DNA of 64,000 bases, taken from assembly GCA_964030785.1 (NCBI GenBank), contig OZ034967.1, positions 51,613,533 to 51,677,532 of the forward strand, read 5' to 3'. Positions 22,891-36,030 of the stretch are shown here, piece by piece. The position numbers were made by a program, and so were the translations under genes. The notes below the pieces were generated by a model that searched no databases, had not been told where the DNA came from, and saw only the letters and a list, made by a program, of their open reading frames with translations. The number at the start of each line of letters is the position of its first letter. The first letter of the stretch is position 1. The DNA is from Siderastrea siderea (lineage: Eukaryota > Cnidaria > Anthozoa > Scleractinia > Rhizangiidae).

Positions 22891-23586
22891 CTAACCAGTG
22901 TACTGCTTGCAAGATTTTCCTTTTCCCTTTAGCTTGCTTATGATTGCCTACATGTAATTTCATTATTGGACTCCATTGTAAAATGGGATAAAGCAAGAAC
23001 ATGTTCAGAAAACAGCTGCCATATGAGACTTAATTTGTCATGCAAAGGTGATCAGGGGACTACACCTGTCTACGTGACCTTAGGCTAATAACTTTCTTAT
23101 CGCATCCTTGTGCTTAGGCTTTGCTTATCCTTATGCTTGGGTCATGAATACAGGGCTTATTGTGGAGCGCAGCTATGTGGGATTTCTGCAAATAAAAAAA
23201 AAATGTCACGTAAATTAAAATTTACTTTGGCGTGTCAACTGGGGTGCACAAAATTGTGCCCAAGGGTAAGTACTAATTTTCTGAAATAAAGTCTTCGAAA
23301 ACATCACTGAAGATAAGATTGGAATGACTGCTGCTCTATACTTCGAAATTTGTAGCCTCTCACTGTCTCAATTGCTTTTCTCTTCTTTGTTTGTTTCTGT
23401 GTTGATATTCTGCACTTGCTTGTTGCTTCTGAGTTATTTTTTTTCTTCGCATATGTTATGATAATAATTTTAAAAAAATCAGGGAAAGTCACTGTTTGCA
23501 AGCGATGAGAACCATCCTTCTCAGTCGCTCCTTTCTTGGGCCCCCTTTCTTGAAAAAGTCCCCTAAAAATTACAGAAGGGGGCCCA

Positions 23587-26500
23587 CACTACTAGGAGTA
23601 TGTATGTGAAAAATCCTGTGAAAAAATGTGTGAAAAATGTGTCATTTTCACACACTTTTCACATGTTTTTCACTGCTTTTCACATGTATTTCACGCACAT
23701 ATTTCGTATGTGTGTGAAATTTAGCATAGTGAAATATATGTGAAAATTATGTGAGAAGGGTGTGAAACAATGTAATCCCTTTCACACACATTTTCACATA
23801 TACTTCACATGAGGTTTCACATATAAGTTCACATCAATTGCAGTAGAAGTTCACTTTCAGTTTCACATGCTTTTTCATGTGTACTTCACACAAGATATGT
23901 GAAAAGAGTGTGAAACAATTCAATCCCTTTCATACACATTTTCACATGTACTTCACATGAGGTTTCACATATAACTTCACAGTGAATGGCAGTAGAAGTT
24001 CACTAGCAGTTTCACACACTTTTTCATGTGCCGTCTTCAAATGAGGTTTCACGTGTAAATTTGTAGTGAATGGAAATTGAATTTCACATGCTTCTTCACA
24101 CACATGTTTCACCTACTCAAGCTCAAGCTGTTTCACTGCATGCACATATATCAGGAATTATGGCAGTTAAGTTCACTTGCAATTTCAAATACATTTTCAC
24201 ATGTTAGCACTTAATTTCCATTGCGATAATTTTCACATGTAGGTTAATATATGTAGTGGTCGTGGTCCTGTAATTGTGAATGTCGTAAGCATTATTTGGC
24301 CATAGAATTCCATAAACAAAATTAATTCACTTCAAAATCTGCACTGTTCTGTTACACTATTATTATTTATGCAAGCACATGTACAGAAGACGACTATACT
24401 TAAAACATGTAAAGTGAAACTTGGTAGAACTCTCACATATACATCTTGTCTCAAAAACAAACTTAAGTTTAAGTTACAGTCACCTAATGGATCAAATTGC
24501 TTTTAATACTGTGACTAAGTAAAGTAAAACATCAGTTAAAGGTCCTGTTCTGAAGTGACTTAATTGCCTCAGTTCTCTTTAAGGATGGCAAAAACACTAT
24601 TATACTTTCTAGCATGCCTATTAGCTAGTTTATGCATATAAGTTCTGTTAGCATTATAATATAATTTATTAATAAACAATTAGATAGCCATTTTAATTCA
24701 TAAAATGACAACACTTTAAAGCCCTGATATTATAATTTTTCATTTTAAGACAATTATTACTTATAAAAAAGCCTATAATTATTTGTATCTTTATATATAA
24801 TTATATTTTACGCCAATTTTTTATCGATTGCACTTAACTAATGTTAGGGTGTTGTGTTCATGTACAGGGATCTCCTAGGCACAGTGGGCACTGTAGCTTA
24901 ACTGCAGATTGATTGTTATTTGACTGTTGGAGTTTGACTGCAGTTCTTTCAAATTTTGACTGTTGTATGACTTCAAAATACAGTCATAATGCAGCTATTC
25001 TGCAGTTAGCAATTCAGTGCAGTAAAAGAAGCAGTCAAACTGCAGTCAAAGGTCATTTCAGGGTGACATTCAGGAATGACTGGTATTTCCTGTTAAAAGA
25101 CTGCCCATAAGTGCTTTTTGACTACTCTTTTTAACTGCTCTTAGTCATAATTAACTAGCTAACTCAGAACCATGCAGAACACCTGGGTATAATTTGACTT
25201 AAAAATTTTAATACTGAAGCCAGTTATAAGCAGCCTTTGTGTGGCCCTTAACTGCTCAAATTCTTACTATTATTAAGACATATCTCACGAATGCGCGCAA
25301 TAGCAAGGCTGTGGAACTTGATAGAGTCGATAAACAGCACGTGCAGACAGTTACAGTCAAGTGACAATTTACTGCATTTACAATTACACTGTAAAATTGT
25401 TTAAGTTAAAAGGAATACAAAGTTGTACTTCTATTTCCCACAAAAAGTGCCGTTTTGTTAAATAGTTTAAAACGTTGTATAACAGATCAGAAATATACGT
25501 CTCACATACATGTATAAATTCACTTGGCACATAACAAACATAACATTTTTGACAAATCAGTTGTTCGAAAGCTCCCATCAGTGCATGGTTATTTCCTCAG
25601 AAAAATACAGTTTGGCCAACAAACATTTTGGGGGAAGCAAGGAATCAAAAGCACAATACACAAGCTTCTCTTAAATTTGTTGCAAAAAGAAATATTGATC
25701 AGTGGACTTACCGAGCACTTGGAGCGGCGACAAAATTCAGACGCAAATTATATTTTTTCACTCCGGTTGAAATATACCCTGCTGGATCACTGGCCGAAAC
25801 ACGTGAACATTCGCACATTCTTCGTCTTTAGAGGTCCACAAAATGCCGGTAAATCCAGAAATCAATTTCACGTTGATATTGTTCAAAGTCTCAGTGCGGT
25901 GGCATTCAAAATCTGTAAACATAACGTTTTCCACGAAATCTGTCATTCCAAAATGTTACTGTTTGTTGCAGTTCATTCTAAGCACATTTATCCCGCATTG
26001 TTGTTTGCATTTCATTCTAAGCACATATAGGTTCGTTTCTTAATGTCTTCTTGAAAACGTTCTGAGGCAAATGAAAAACATACGAACAAAAACACAACCT
26101 CAACGATTCAACCGTTGACCGTTGACCGCCAAAAGTAACGATGCGATTGAATAGAGTCAAGTCAACAGAAATGGCATTCCACGAGTATCAGCTTACATAT
26201 CACGTGTGGTCTCCTGATGATATGTTTTGCTCCAAAACGTATAAAACACTGTTGGACAGAAATGTTTTGAGGAAAACCGAAGTACTTTACAAGAAAGAAT
26301 GTTTGAAAACAAAGGATTTACCTTTGAAGTATTTTGAAACATTGCATGTCCGATAGAAATTGATCGCATGCTGTTGGCCATGACGCCGGTAACTTGAGAG
26401 CACGGTGAATAAGAGGTCCTTTCAGCGCTCGTAATTCAGAAGTTTCGAATTTTACCGGGCTGCAATTATACCGAGTTTTGTAAATGTTGCAAAATGCACA

Positions 26501-27941
26501 GAGGAAGATTGTTTATGCAGAGGTTTGTTCGTAGGGGCTTTAAATTTTCCTGATGGATAAAACTTGAAACAAGCAGCAGTCTGGTGAGTCGGTAAACACT
26601 TCATTCCGTATATGCTTTCATTAGCCGTGACCCGTTCTGGCTTCACTTGGGATTTTAATAACTGTTTATTAAACCAGGATTGCGCTGAATTTTAAAAAAT
26701 AAAGATCGGCAGTCAAAGTGTAGTCAACATCAAGTTTTCTTTTACATGGCAAACTAAGGAAGATGACGTAAGCGTGCAGAATATTTTGTTAACTCCTTGA
26801 GAAGCCAAACTGTAGTTATTCGACAGCATAAAATACCAAATCGGCTGCTAAATAACTGCAGCGCCGCAATAGATGATGAGATCCCCCACGTACTGTGGCT
26901 TCTCAAGAGGGATAATTAGAGTTCTTTTTACCAGTTTTTTGTAGCCGTAAGTTTGTTCATTTGGATTTTACAATTTGGACTTGTACAAAAATGCATATGT
27001 TGCATACAATACTCACAAACAAGAATTGATCTGAAACATGCAGGGCAATATGTTTGAAACTTCTGTAAGTTTTGTGAAATCCAGGTGCAAGTGTACAGAA
27101 CCATTATTTAGGTAGAAAATTGATAAAATTGTCCTGTTAAGTCCACCACAAAGTAAACCAAGAATTTCTGAGCGCTGAACGAACAAAAAAGAATGCATAT
27201 TATAAACTGCACACTTTTCAATTTTATGTTTATATATGTATTGAATTTACAATTAGTTTTTTTTTTAATAATTAAAAGTTAATGACAATTCATGGACATA
27301 CATGAACTCTGCTGTCAGCTCTATTCACCATATATATTAGTAAGCTGCAATAAAGTAATAAGTTGTAATTAACTGACCAATAAATGTACTAGATTCCGTG
27401 TAGTTGAATTTAATTAAAAGGCATGACAAATTTAAAATGTACTGTTACATGCACAAAAAAATTGTTTCCATGGAAAAAAGTCCACACGCATGTAAAAAAT
27501 TGTTTCACATCCTTTATCCAAATTTCACATGTAGGTCAAAAAGTTCACATGCATGACAAAACTGTTTCATGTGTGTGAAATAAAATTCACATGCACTACG
27601 TGAATTTCACTGATGCATGGAAAAAAGTTCACATGCATGAAAAAATTGTTTTATGCGTGTTAAATAAAATTCACATGCAGTACATGAATTTCACATGCAT
27701 GAAAAAAATTTTCACATGCATTACCAAAATTTCACATGCTTGTCAAAAAGTTCACATGCCTGAAAAATATATTTCACATGCATTACCAAAATTTCACATG
27801 CTTGTCAAAAAGTTCACATGCATGTGAAACTCTCAAAAACTTCACATGCATGTGAATCTCTCAGAATTTCACATGGTTCCAGTTTTCACACACTTTTCAC
27901 ATGCCTTTCACATGATTTTCACACACATACTCCTAGTAGTG
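23587..27941. mobile_element. 4.36-kb CACTA (EnSpm-like) element in JmjC intron 1
   Basis: Both ends read inward CACTACTAGGAGTATGT, and CCA flanks each side (23,584-23,586 and 27,942-27,944), the 3-bp duplication of CACTA elements. Many copies of TTCACATG/CATGTGAA fill the subterminal zones (about 23,605-24,235 and 27,450-27,920), as expected for transposase-binding repeats. The centre has only short frames on both strands (for example 25,524-26,030 and 26,141-26,356) that I cannot match to a transposase, so it looks non-autonomous or decayed. Confidence 0.8.
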
Positions 27942-27944
27942 CCA

Positions 27945-28579
27945 CTGGGCCCTCATTGGCCAATTTCTAGAATAAACCCTGGAATAAACCTGCCTTTTGT
28001 CTATGGCCTTTTTTGTGTCTTTGATTAATCACCTTTGGTACAGTATCTGGTTTCGTCTTTCACAAATATTTGTGCAATTTAACCAAACCGTTGTAACTGT
28101 ATACTACAGGCAAGAATAACTTTAGATAGCTCTCATGCTGGAAGGAGCCATATTGTATGATCAAATTTCAAACTGTTTCTTGGAAAAAATCATATTTAAC
28201 AATTATATATTAAGCACATCAAAGAAATTTGTTTGACTAGTATGGCCATTTCAACAAAATGTCTCACCGAGCAATTTGTCAAAAAAAGTAATTTATAACT
28301 AAAGAAATAAAATAAATGAAAAGTTCATCTCATGTTAATTCTGTTAGGTATTTCCTCCTTGTGTCAAAAACACCCTCATAAAAACCTTTTGAAGTAATAG
28401 CAGCTCATTTTTTCGGTTGTGGAGGATGTAATCAAGGCTTGCAAGCATTATCGTTATTATTATTATTGTTATTATATTGCCATGGTTTCTCAGTTAGGTA
28501 AACATATATACACCTACTGTTCCTACATGGAGGAAATGCTAATAAAGATTTCATAATTATCTATCTTTTTTTATTCCAG
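27945..28579. other. Rest of JmjC intron 1, no gene seen
   Basis: This is AT-rich intron sequence ending in a pyrimidine tract before exon 2. Confidence 0.5.
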
Positions 28580-31500
28580 GAAAGATGTCATTCTTCCTCC
28601 TCCTTTGTTGTGTAAAGACATTATAGAAGACATGTTAGTTGACACGGTTAGTAACTAAATCAATTAGTACAATGATTCTATTACTGTTATCACTTAACAT
28701 TTGTTATATTTGACCCACTTAAATGCCTTCTTGGAGAAATGAGAAAGCACCATATGAGATCTTTTCAATGATCTTTAGAATTACATGTAAATCCACAGTC
28801 TCAAATGTTACAACCTGTACCTTGCATGGTATAAAATAAACAGTAACACATTTAAAGGAATTCTGTATGCTCTGAGTAGCTAATTATTGTGAACTGTTTC
28901 CTCCAGTTTGGAATTTTACCCACGAGCCACCTTCCATGGAAAGATTTTACTATCAAAAAATGGCTTTATTTTTATTCAATTTCTAATGAAGAAAAAATTC
29001 CTATTTTTTTATTTTTTTATTCTTTGATCAGGTTATGTGGTTTAGCAGTGGTGGAACCAAGTCTTTAAGTCTTGCACAACGATGATGTGGATAACATCAA
29101 CTGTCTGTTCAGTGGAACCAAAGAACTTTTATTTATAGATTACAAAAAGTACAAAAACAAGGTACATTAAGCAGTCATTTTGCTTCCTAAATTGATCTGA
29201 ATTAGTGCAGTTATGGTTACAGTGTACATGTACGGTATCATCACTTTCATGAATTTTTATATACTAACCGGTAATTGTGACCTTAAATATGGTTTAAAAT
29301 CCATTTAATCGTCAAACAGTTCTTCCAAGTCCAAAAGAGTGAGAACCAAAGGAAATTCTGTTGTTTTTCTAGGTACCTATTGATTTCCCTGTTGGTGGTT
29401 ACTCAGGGGTTGATGTTGATCGGTAAGTTGTTGTCTAAGTAATATCTGAATGAGTGGCCCTCCTTGGTGGGGGGTGGGGGGGGGGTATTCAGGTTTATTA
29501 GAGTGACAGAGAGGCTCAAATTTTTTGGGGGGTTTGAAATTAGCCATGTGGGACTATTTTGGGTTTGAATTTTCTGGTGGAATTGTCTGGGTTCTGATTG
29601 CTAATTTTTTTATACCCTACAGATAAAAAAGGAGGTTTTTCTTATTTTATGCAGATGAAAAGGAAAGTCAATTTGTAAATTAGGATCTCTATTTGATTTA
29701 CAGATGTCTTTGAATATTCTTTTGTATTTATTTAATAAAAAAACCAAGGTTTTAACAAAGAGGTCTTTTTCCAGCATTTTGAGCTTCTGCCGCCCACTAA
29801 AAGCAGCTGAGAGTAGCACAACAAACAGATCAGTTGGGTTTTTTGGTTAATAAAATGGTTATTGATGCATTTTCAAAATCTTAATTTTTAGTCACTATAA
29901 GCAGAGGGTAAGTGGAACCACCATACTTTTTTGTGAGGAGACACCTCTTGGGGAACCTAGGACACGTTAACCTTCTGTAACGAAACACCTTGCATTCGTG
30001 TAATGAGATAATTCATACAAATGAGGTATTCTTGTAAGTGCAACATTTACACAAGGGAAAATCCTATCATGGATTACCTCTGCTTTTGACAAAGGCACTG
30101 GGTTAATTCAACATACTGGCTCATATGACGGCCCAGTGGATTCTCTAGGGAGGTGTTTGGAGGCCAGTTTTTATGACAGGTGGCCCAGGATTTTTGAACA
30201 TCTCATACACCAATTGAGATTTAATGGTGAATTAGTCAGGTGTAACAGTAACATTTGAAGGGATGCATGGAAAAAGGCCTCAAGTGACTCCTGATCTAAT
30301 GCCAAATTCTCCCTTTGATTTACAAACATGCACAAAGAAAATTGGAAGGAGAATTTAGCAGTTGATCAGAAGCCACTTGGGGCTTTATTCCAGGCACCCC
30401 TTCATCTGAAACATCAACTGAAGATAAGAGATATTGTACATTTAAGTTTCTCCAAATTTAAGGTAGGTTAACAATGTTGGTAACTACGTCAGGACTGTAG
30501 AACAAGTGCAAAACAGTTTAATATGAACAGGTGGAAAAGGCTGATTCAAATGCAAAACCTTTTAATTTGTAATAGAAGCACAGGCTTCTTGTCAAATTTT
30601 GTGTGCCACAATTGATGTCCTCATACAAATTTTGTGCATCATTATGTTTTCAGTTGCGGTGCTCCTTCGATACCACACTTTAGAATAAATACTGGAAAGG
30701 GACATCTGCATTAAAAGTCTTTTGAACTCCTCTCATAAGTCAAGAGGGTATTTACTAATGGGACACATCTCATAACTAGGGGACAACCCTTCTAAGGAGA
30801 TCTTCATGCGTTAAGGGGATACCTCTGTTGAGGGTATACCTGCTTTGTTGGTTCACTCCACAGCTAGGGGACACTGGCACCTCAACTCACCCCATGGGTC
30901 ACCTGTCACAGTTAATGTGGGGACATTTTTGTGAGGGGGATCCCTCTGATGTGGGATGCTTTCACATCTCTTGTGCACACACACTCTCTAGAATGAGAAA
31001 GAAGAGACCTTAGGGCATTTCCCACAAAGGCCGGGATTTTCCCCCCAATAATGACAGGCATCTTGACCTTAACCAAATCAAGTCAAAAAATGGCCCAATC
31101 TGTTGCAATCTTGCATAATTTCCTGGTTATTTTTTCTTTTTTTCTATAATTTCAAATGATCAATTAAATAAATGACTTTTTTTTATTTCATAATGGCTGC
31201 ACCTCCTGCTACTGTTAGCTGCAGCACTATCAATGCTGTAATTGTTTCAGGGTTGATTTTGTCAAGTATCCCAGTTTAAAAGGTTGTTGAATACTACAAT
31301 GTCACAATGGAGCCAGGAGACTGTTTATTTATCCTTACAAGTGGTGAGTAATGAGAACTTATTGGCACACTGATTTAATTAAACACTGCAAAATCCTAGT
31401 AAGTAGCGCATGAGGTGGAGACAAAACAAGGACTACCAAGGTTTCTGGTAATCATAAAGTGCCATACATATACAGTAATAAAAATAATGGATGGGGGTGC

Positions 31501-32054
31501 AGTGGTGTAGTGGTTAGCTCATTACACTTCAGATCCAATAGTCAGTGGTTCCAAGCCTGATCCCTGGCTGTTTCAATAGACACCGAAACTTTACCCCACA
31601 TTGTCTCTCTCCACCCAGGTGTATTAATACTGCTGGGAGTAATCCTGCGATGGACTAGCATCCCATCCAGGGGGGAGTAACAATACTCTCAGTTGCTTCA
31701 TGCCATGGAAACCAAGTGAAGCTCGAGCTGTGTGGGCCTCTTATATTGGCTCATGTGCGACTTAACCTAGCTACGTACCTTACCTACATGTACCTTACAT
31801 GTAACAACAAGGTGCCCGAAGGTGATTCAGTTTACCGTACCATATTTGTTAATATTCTGACAGTAAATTGTTGTTGTGAACAGGTATCACCAAGTCCGGT
31901 CTTATGACCGTAACATAGCGGTTAATGTTTGGTGGAAACACAGAGCAGACTTCATTCCACAGGACTGTGACATGGAACCCAACCAAACTTTAGACAAGTT
32001 TAACTTTTCTTCTCTACAAGAGGAAACAAGTAATCAGGGACCACCGGATCTCAT
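28580..32054 (+). CDS. JmjC gene exons 2-6: catalytic core
   Basis: Exon 2 (28580-28646) reads KDVILPPPLLCKDI. Exon 3 (29032-29161) has VMWFSSGGTKS, then, after the frame break, LHNDDVDNINCL with the HxD iron ligands. Exon 4 (29373-29422) gives VPIDFPVGGYSGVDVD. Exon 5 (31251-31343) gives VDFVKYPSLK and VEYYNVTMEPGDCLFI, with two single-base frame breaks. Exon 6 (31884-32054) has WYHQVRSYDRNIAVNVWW, holding the distal His. All internal acceptors and donors are consensus, and phases agree only if the indels are corrected. Confidence 0.75.
31493..31806 (+). mobile_element. tRNA-derived SINE in JmjC intron 5
   Basis: The head has an A-box-like GTGGTGTAGTGGTTAGC and a B-box-like GGTTCCAAGCC at tRNA spacing. 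The body includes GCGATGGACTAGCATCCCAT, GCTTCATGCCA and a tail of CTTACCTACATG-type repeats. The same body occurs at 39,655-39,885. It sits between exons 5 and 6. Confidence 0.7.
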
Positions 32055-32335
32055 GTGAGTTGTGGAATATTAACAAGTGCTTTGTAGTTCAGAATAGTCA
32101 CCCAGCTATTAAGTTTAGCTATTATCATTCCCATTTGTGATTCTATTAAACACCAAGTCAGGAAGGTAGGTACATGTATAACTTTTGAGTCTGTAGACAG
32201 AATTTTAGTAAATGAATGTCAATATGAAAGCTACCAGGAATAGAATCCTGTAGAATCATGTAGGTTGCTAAATAATCCTACAAGAGCCTATAGGATTGCC
32301 TGATGTCCTGTTAAAATCGCCTTTTGTCTTCAAAG

Positions 32336-35300
32336 AGTTCATCTTGGAACACTTGTCGCTGGGGGAAACCTGACATTCAAGGAGTTTGAAGAGCTGATAA
32401 AGCAGGTAAGCGATATCCAATGGCTAAAATATAGTTCAGTTGGTACATCGGTGGTATAGGTTGAAAGTCTAGAGCAAAGGACTCAAGCCCCCCCCCCCCA
32501 ACCCCCCAAAAAGGAAATGCAGGAATATGGGGAACACTGTGTGAAGTAACCATACACTGTACCTGCACTGCCGAGCTTTGAAAGCGATGTTCAACATTGC
32601 TTTCATTAAAATCTTTTTTCTTTCTTGAAATTTTGGTGAGTGCTCGTTTTTGTGCAGAAAATAGTGTGTACATAGTTTTACTCTCTCGAGTCTGTGGGAC
32701 AGCCTCAGACAGCCTGTGCCCACTTCTCAGGGTCCCGATTGGCGAAGGAATTTACATTTGGGCTTCAGGGCTCCAGGCTAAACAATGCTGGACTCAAGGG
32801 ACCCAAGATGGAAAAACCAGGGATCTAGGAATGAGGATGCCATCGCTTCACCCCAGGGCTACATTTAGCCAACCTCGTCCCCAGGATCTTCTCCTCGTTC
32901 AAAATGGCGGTCGGAGAAACCCCTGGCCAAGGCTGCTGAAATACTCCACGAATCGTGGAGTATTTTGTCACGTGACACATGATGAAATAGCTATTTCGGA
33001 GGTTGTTTCCAGCGTCTGGCGGCCGTCTTTGTTCTCTGCAATCGGAAACCGTTATTCAAACAAAACGAAGACGTTTCATCGCGTTTGTGTGACGAAATTC
33101 TAACGAACTTTTGGAGCCATTTTGGCAGCCTTGGCCAGGGGTTTCTCCGACCGCCATTTTGAACGAGGAGAAGACCCTGGGGACGAGGTTGACATTTAGC
33201 CAGAATCAGCATTTTTGTCCAGGCTTCATGTCGATAAAGGCCTTGGGTTTTATGCTCTACTGCAAAAATGTTGTGGCTTCAGGACCTGAAGACTCCCTAC
33301 CCTCCTTCCCTTCCTTTTCGCACCCTGGCTACTCAGAATGTAAAGAATTACCTCTGCTTTAAACAACTCATTACTGGAAAACGTGAAAGAAAATTTTATG
33401 TCAAGACTTGAATGTGTGGAACTAGTTTACCACTGATGAGCTTCAATCGACATTGGATCGCAAAGGTCTAGTGCACAGGAAATAAGTGGGTGAGTGAAAA
33501 AGATGGACTCGTGAATTTGAGCAAGTGGGGTGGGGTATATTTATTTTCCTTGTTTGCCAGTTTAAAACTATCAACTTGGGCTTTTTTGAGTGGAAAGGTT
33601 TTAACAGATCCGTACTTGTGGTCCCAGAAGGTTTGTGGCTCTTTCATTGTCTTCCTCGTTTGTTTCCTACAGGATCCTGCAGTTGTTAGTGATCAACCTT
33701 TTGTGTGGAATGAACAGTTATCATCTGCTGCTAAGAAGTTAAATGTTATCAAATGAAACCACTTTTTTCAAGTGATTGTATGCCCTCTGATTCCTGCTAT
33801 TCAAATAGTCCAGGGAAAATTTGAGCTGTCTCATTAAGAGTTTTGCAAGCTAGGAATGGGAAGTTTACAATCGCATTCACGTATTTCGTTGACTTTCTTT
33901 TGTTGGGAATGTAGGGTTTTTCAGCAATTGGCGTATGAGAGCCTAATGTGCCAGCTTAGGGGAGTTTAGAGGGCTTGTTCTCGTGAAATGGGGACCAAGT
34001 GTTCAATATTTTGCCGATATCAAACTATATAAGGCTGTGTCTTCACTACGCCAGATAGTTCATGTGCAAGCACGAAAATCATATTGGATAGGCCTTTTGT
34101 TTATTGTGCTGGAGCGGTGTTGCGCCGCTTCGACCGTAAATTTGTGGTTAAACTACTCTTCGTTTGTATTAAATAAAACAACGAGGAAACGATTTGTAAA
34201 TGATCATGTTTGCAAAAGCTTTTCAGATGTCTAACCTGCATACAATAGGAACATTGGTTCCGTGGCCAAATATTGTGCTCCATCCCCGGAGGATAATCCC
34301 TACAGTGGGTAGCCTGTTCAAGGTTCTCAGACTGTAGGGACGGCAGGCTAATCCCTACAGTGGGTAGCCTGTTCCAGGCTCTCAGACTGTAGGGACGGCA
34401 GTTTTCTAAAATCGCGCTTTCCCCACTATCTTAAAGCCTGGAACAGGCTATATAGTTGGCTAGACGGGAGGCTCCGCCAGAAAGGGGTGCCTTTCTGCGC
34501 TTTCGGTGTACGAAAGGGGTAGGGAAATTTACCGTTCTAAGTATGTCAAAAAGTCCCCGAAATGCACCTTAAAGTAAAAGAGAGATCAGCTAAGTCTGAG
34601 TACCACAAATTTTTGCAAAGTTTTGGCAGAAATCATTACGCAAAAAATAACGAGCGACTAAATTTCCACGATGATCTTCTGTTTTTCTTTGTTTGTTTGT
34701 TTGTTTTTAAGGTATAAAAATGTGCAACTTTTGTTCCAGGTATATGGAAGGGTTACCATTTCGATAAGTGAAAATAAGTATATTAAAGAGTAAGGTTTCA
34801 GCCTAGGGGCGGAGCCCCCCTCACCCCCCCCCCCCCAAACTCCCCGTACGAAACTTAAAAGAGCGATCCCCAGGGCGCCACTTTTGCCGTGCTACTGGAA
34901 GTTTTATGTGCGAATAGTTTTTTCATTGAGGTAATCCGCAAATGCCGCACTCGATCTCACCCTGACTGAACCCCAGACTGTCAGTTTTCTGTTAACCACA
35001 ATAAAGCACGCGCGTTGTAGAAATTTATAATCGGAGGGTTATGTATAGTAAATAAACCCCTTTCTGGCTTGTATATCGTAGGATAATGCCTTTGCTTGCC
35101 TGAAAGATTGTCCTCAAAATTTCACAGTTTTCGGACAATCTTTGAGCCTTGGGCACTGTCCTCCTCAATATGTCCCAATCTATATGCGCCGGTTCGAAAA
35201 ATTCTGGACCGCTTAGGCAACCAATCAGATAGCACGGCTCAATTCTTCTGGTACGCACACGGAGCTGAAAAGCAATGGAGTGTTTGATTGCAGATATTTG

Positions 35301-36030
35301 AGGCATTAGACCAGGATAACGATGGAGAACTCTCAACGCTTGATATCGAAGTGCTGAAAGAAGGAGATACGGTAAGTTGAATGGTGAAGAATCTTAAAGA
35401 ATCATTTTGTGTGAACAGGTTGCCTTAAAGTAAGCAAATTTTTGCCTTTAAAACTTGACAATCGCGAACATCTGATGTCTCGAAGGATGAAAGTGGTTTA
35501 ATTATTGGTCAAATACTTCACTTAATTTACTCAAATTCTGACCGCGATTATCCCGAACGCCAGACTAAATGACCCAAGTTACGTCTTCAAATCTTCTCGA
35601 CAAAATAAATGGTAATTCAGCAGTTTCAACGTCACTGATCTATCCTCTTCTCAGTTTGCTTTTAACCAAAAAATTCTCATCCTTAAACCACTGTTAAACT
35701 CTCAACGCATTCATACATTGGTTCCGCCAACCTCCTTCTCAGGGAAGAAGAGAGGATCTGGTAACCAGGTTGTTGCTTCGCCTCCAAAAAACCCAACTTA
35801 ATGCGCATGTGCGCAATTGCCCGAGTAAAAAAAATGTCTCTGGAATAATTCAACACAAGTTTCTGCGCTGCAGACGGATAAACAAAAGCTCTTCATTGTT
35901 TCCTTTTTAGGCTCAGGGTATTATAGAAAATGAACTGGCCAGGATCGAGGACCTAATAGAAGATCAAGTGGAGTCAAATCAACAAGATTCTACCACAGAA
36001 GAACAGGCAACTCCAAAAGAGGAACTTTAA
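32336..36030 (+). CDS. JmjC gene exons 7-10: EF hand, acidic tail, KEEL
   Basis: Exon 7 (32336-32405) ends FKEFEELIKQ. Exon 8 (33673-33738) ends SSAAKK, but the next bases are TTAAAT where GTAAAT would be expected; read-through adds only LNVIK and a stop at 33,754. Exon 9 (35294-35371) carries the EF-hand loop with D at positions 1, 3, 5 and 12 and G at 6. Exon 10 (35911-36030) is acidic and ends KEEL. AATAAA occurs near 36,575 and at 36,655-36,660. Confidence 0.7.
32861..33200. mobile_element. 322-bp Mutator-like MITE in JmjC intron 7
   Basis: The element 32,870-33,191 starts CAACCTCGTCCCCAGGATC and ends with the complement; the arms agree over about 68 bp. ACATTTAGC flanks both sides (32,861-32,869 and 33,192-33,200), a 9-bp target duplication. 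The ends match the 66-bp element at 15,681. Confidence 0.85.
34294..34451. repeat. 55-bp direct repeat, two copies
   Basis: Units starting TAATCCCTACAGTGGG at 34,294 and 34,349 are nearly identical. An inverted match to GCCTGTTCCAGGCT follows at 34,436-34,449. It lies in JmjC intron 8. Confidence 0.7.
34475..35064. repeat. Segment bounded by 12-bp inverted repeats
   Basis: CCAGAAAGGGGT near 34,475 and its complement near 35,053-35,064 enclose a stretch with a C-rich run near 34,815. It may be a small DNA element, but no target duplication was seen. Confidence 0.3.

Larger units (their letters stand above)
21956..36030 (+). pseudogene. JmjC dioxygenase with EF hand, ER-type; disrupted as given
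   Basis: Ten exons: 21956-22386, 28580-28646, 29032-29161, 29373-29422, 31251-31343, 31884-32054, 32336-32405, 33673-33738, 35294-35371, 35911-36030. The product would be about 424 residues: signal peptide, JmjC fold with iron ligands HND and the His of WYHQV, a canonical EF-hand loop (DQDNDGELSTLD), an acidic tail and C-terminal KEEL, an ER-retrieval type signal. Such proteins are Fe(II)/2-oxoglutarate hydroxylases; the substrate is unknown. Lesions: +1 between 29,062 and 29,072, giving a TGA at 29,083; +1 near 31,281; -1 near 31,333; and TT instead of GT after exon 8. Other splice sites are good. A pseudogene is favoured; local sequence error is possible. Confidence 0.65.

Noticed and set aside
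33490..33756. 88-codon frame including JmjC exon 8
   Set aside because: Only 33,673-33,738 fits the splice frame; the upstream part is intron and the LNVIK end is read-through past the lost donor.
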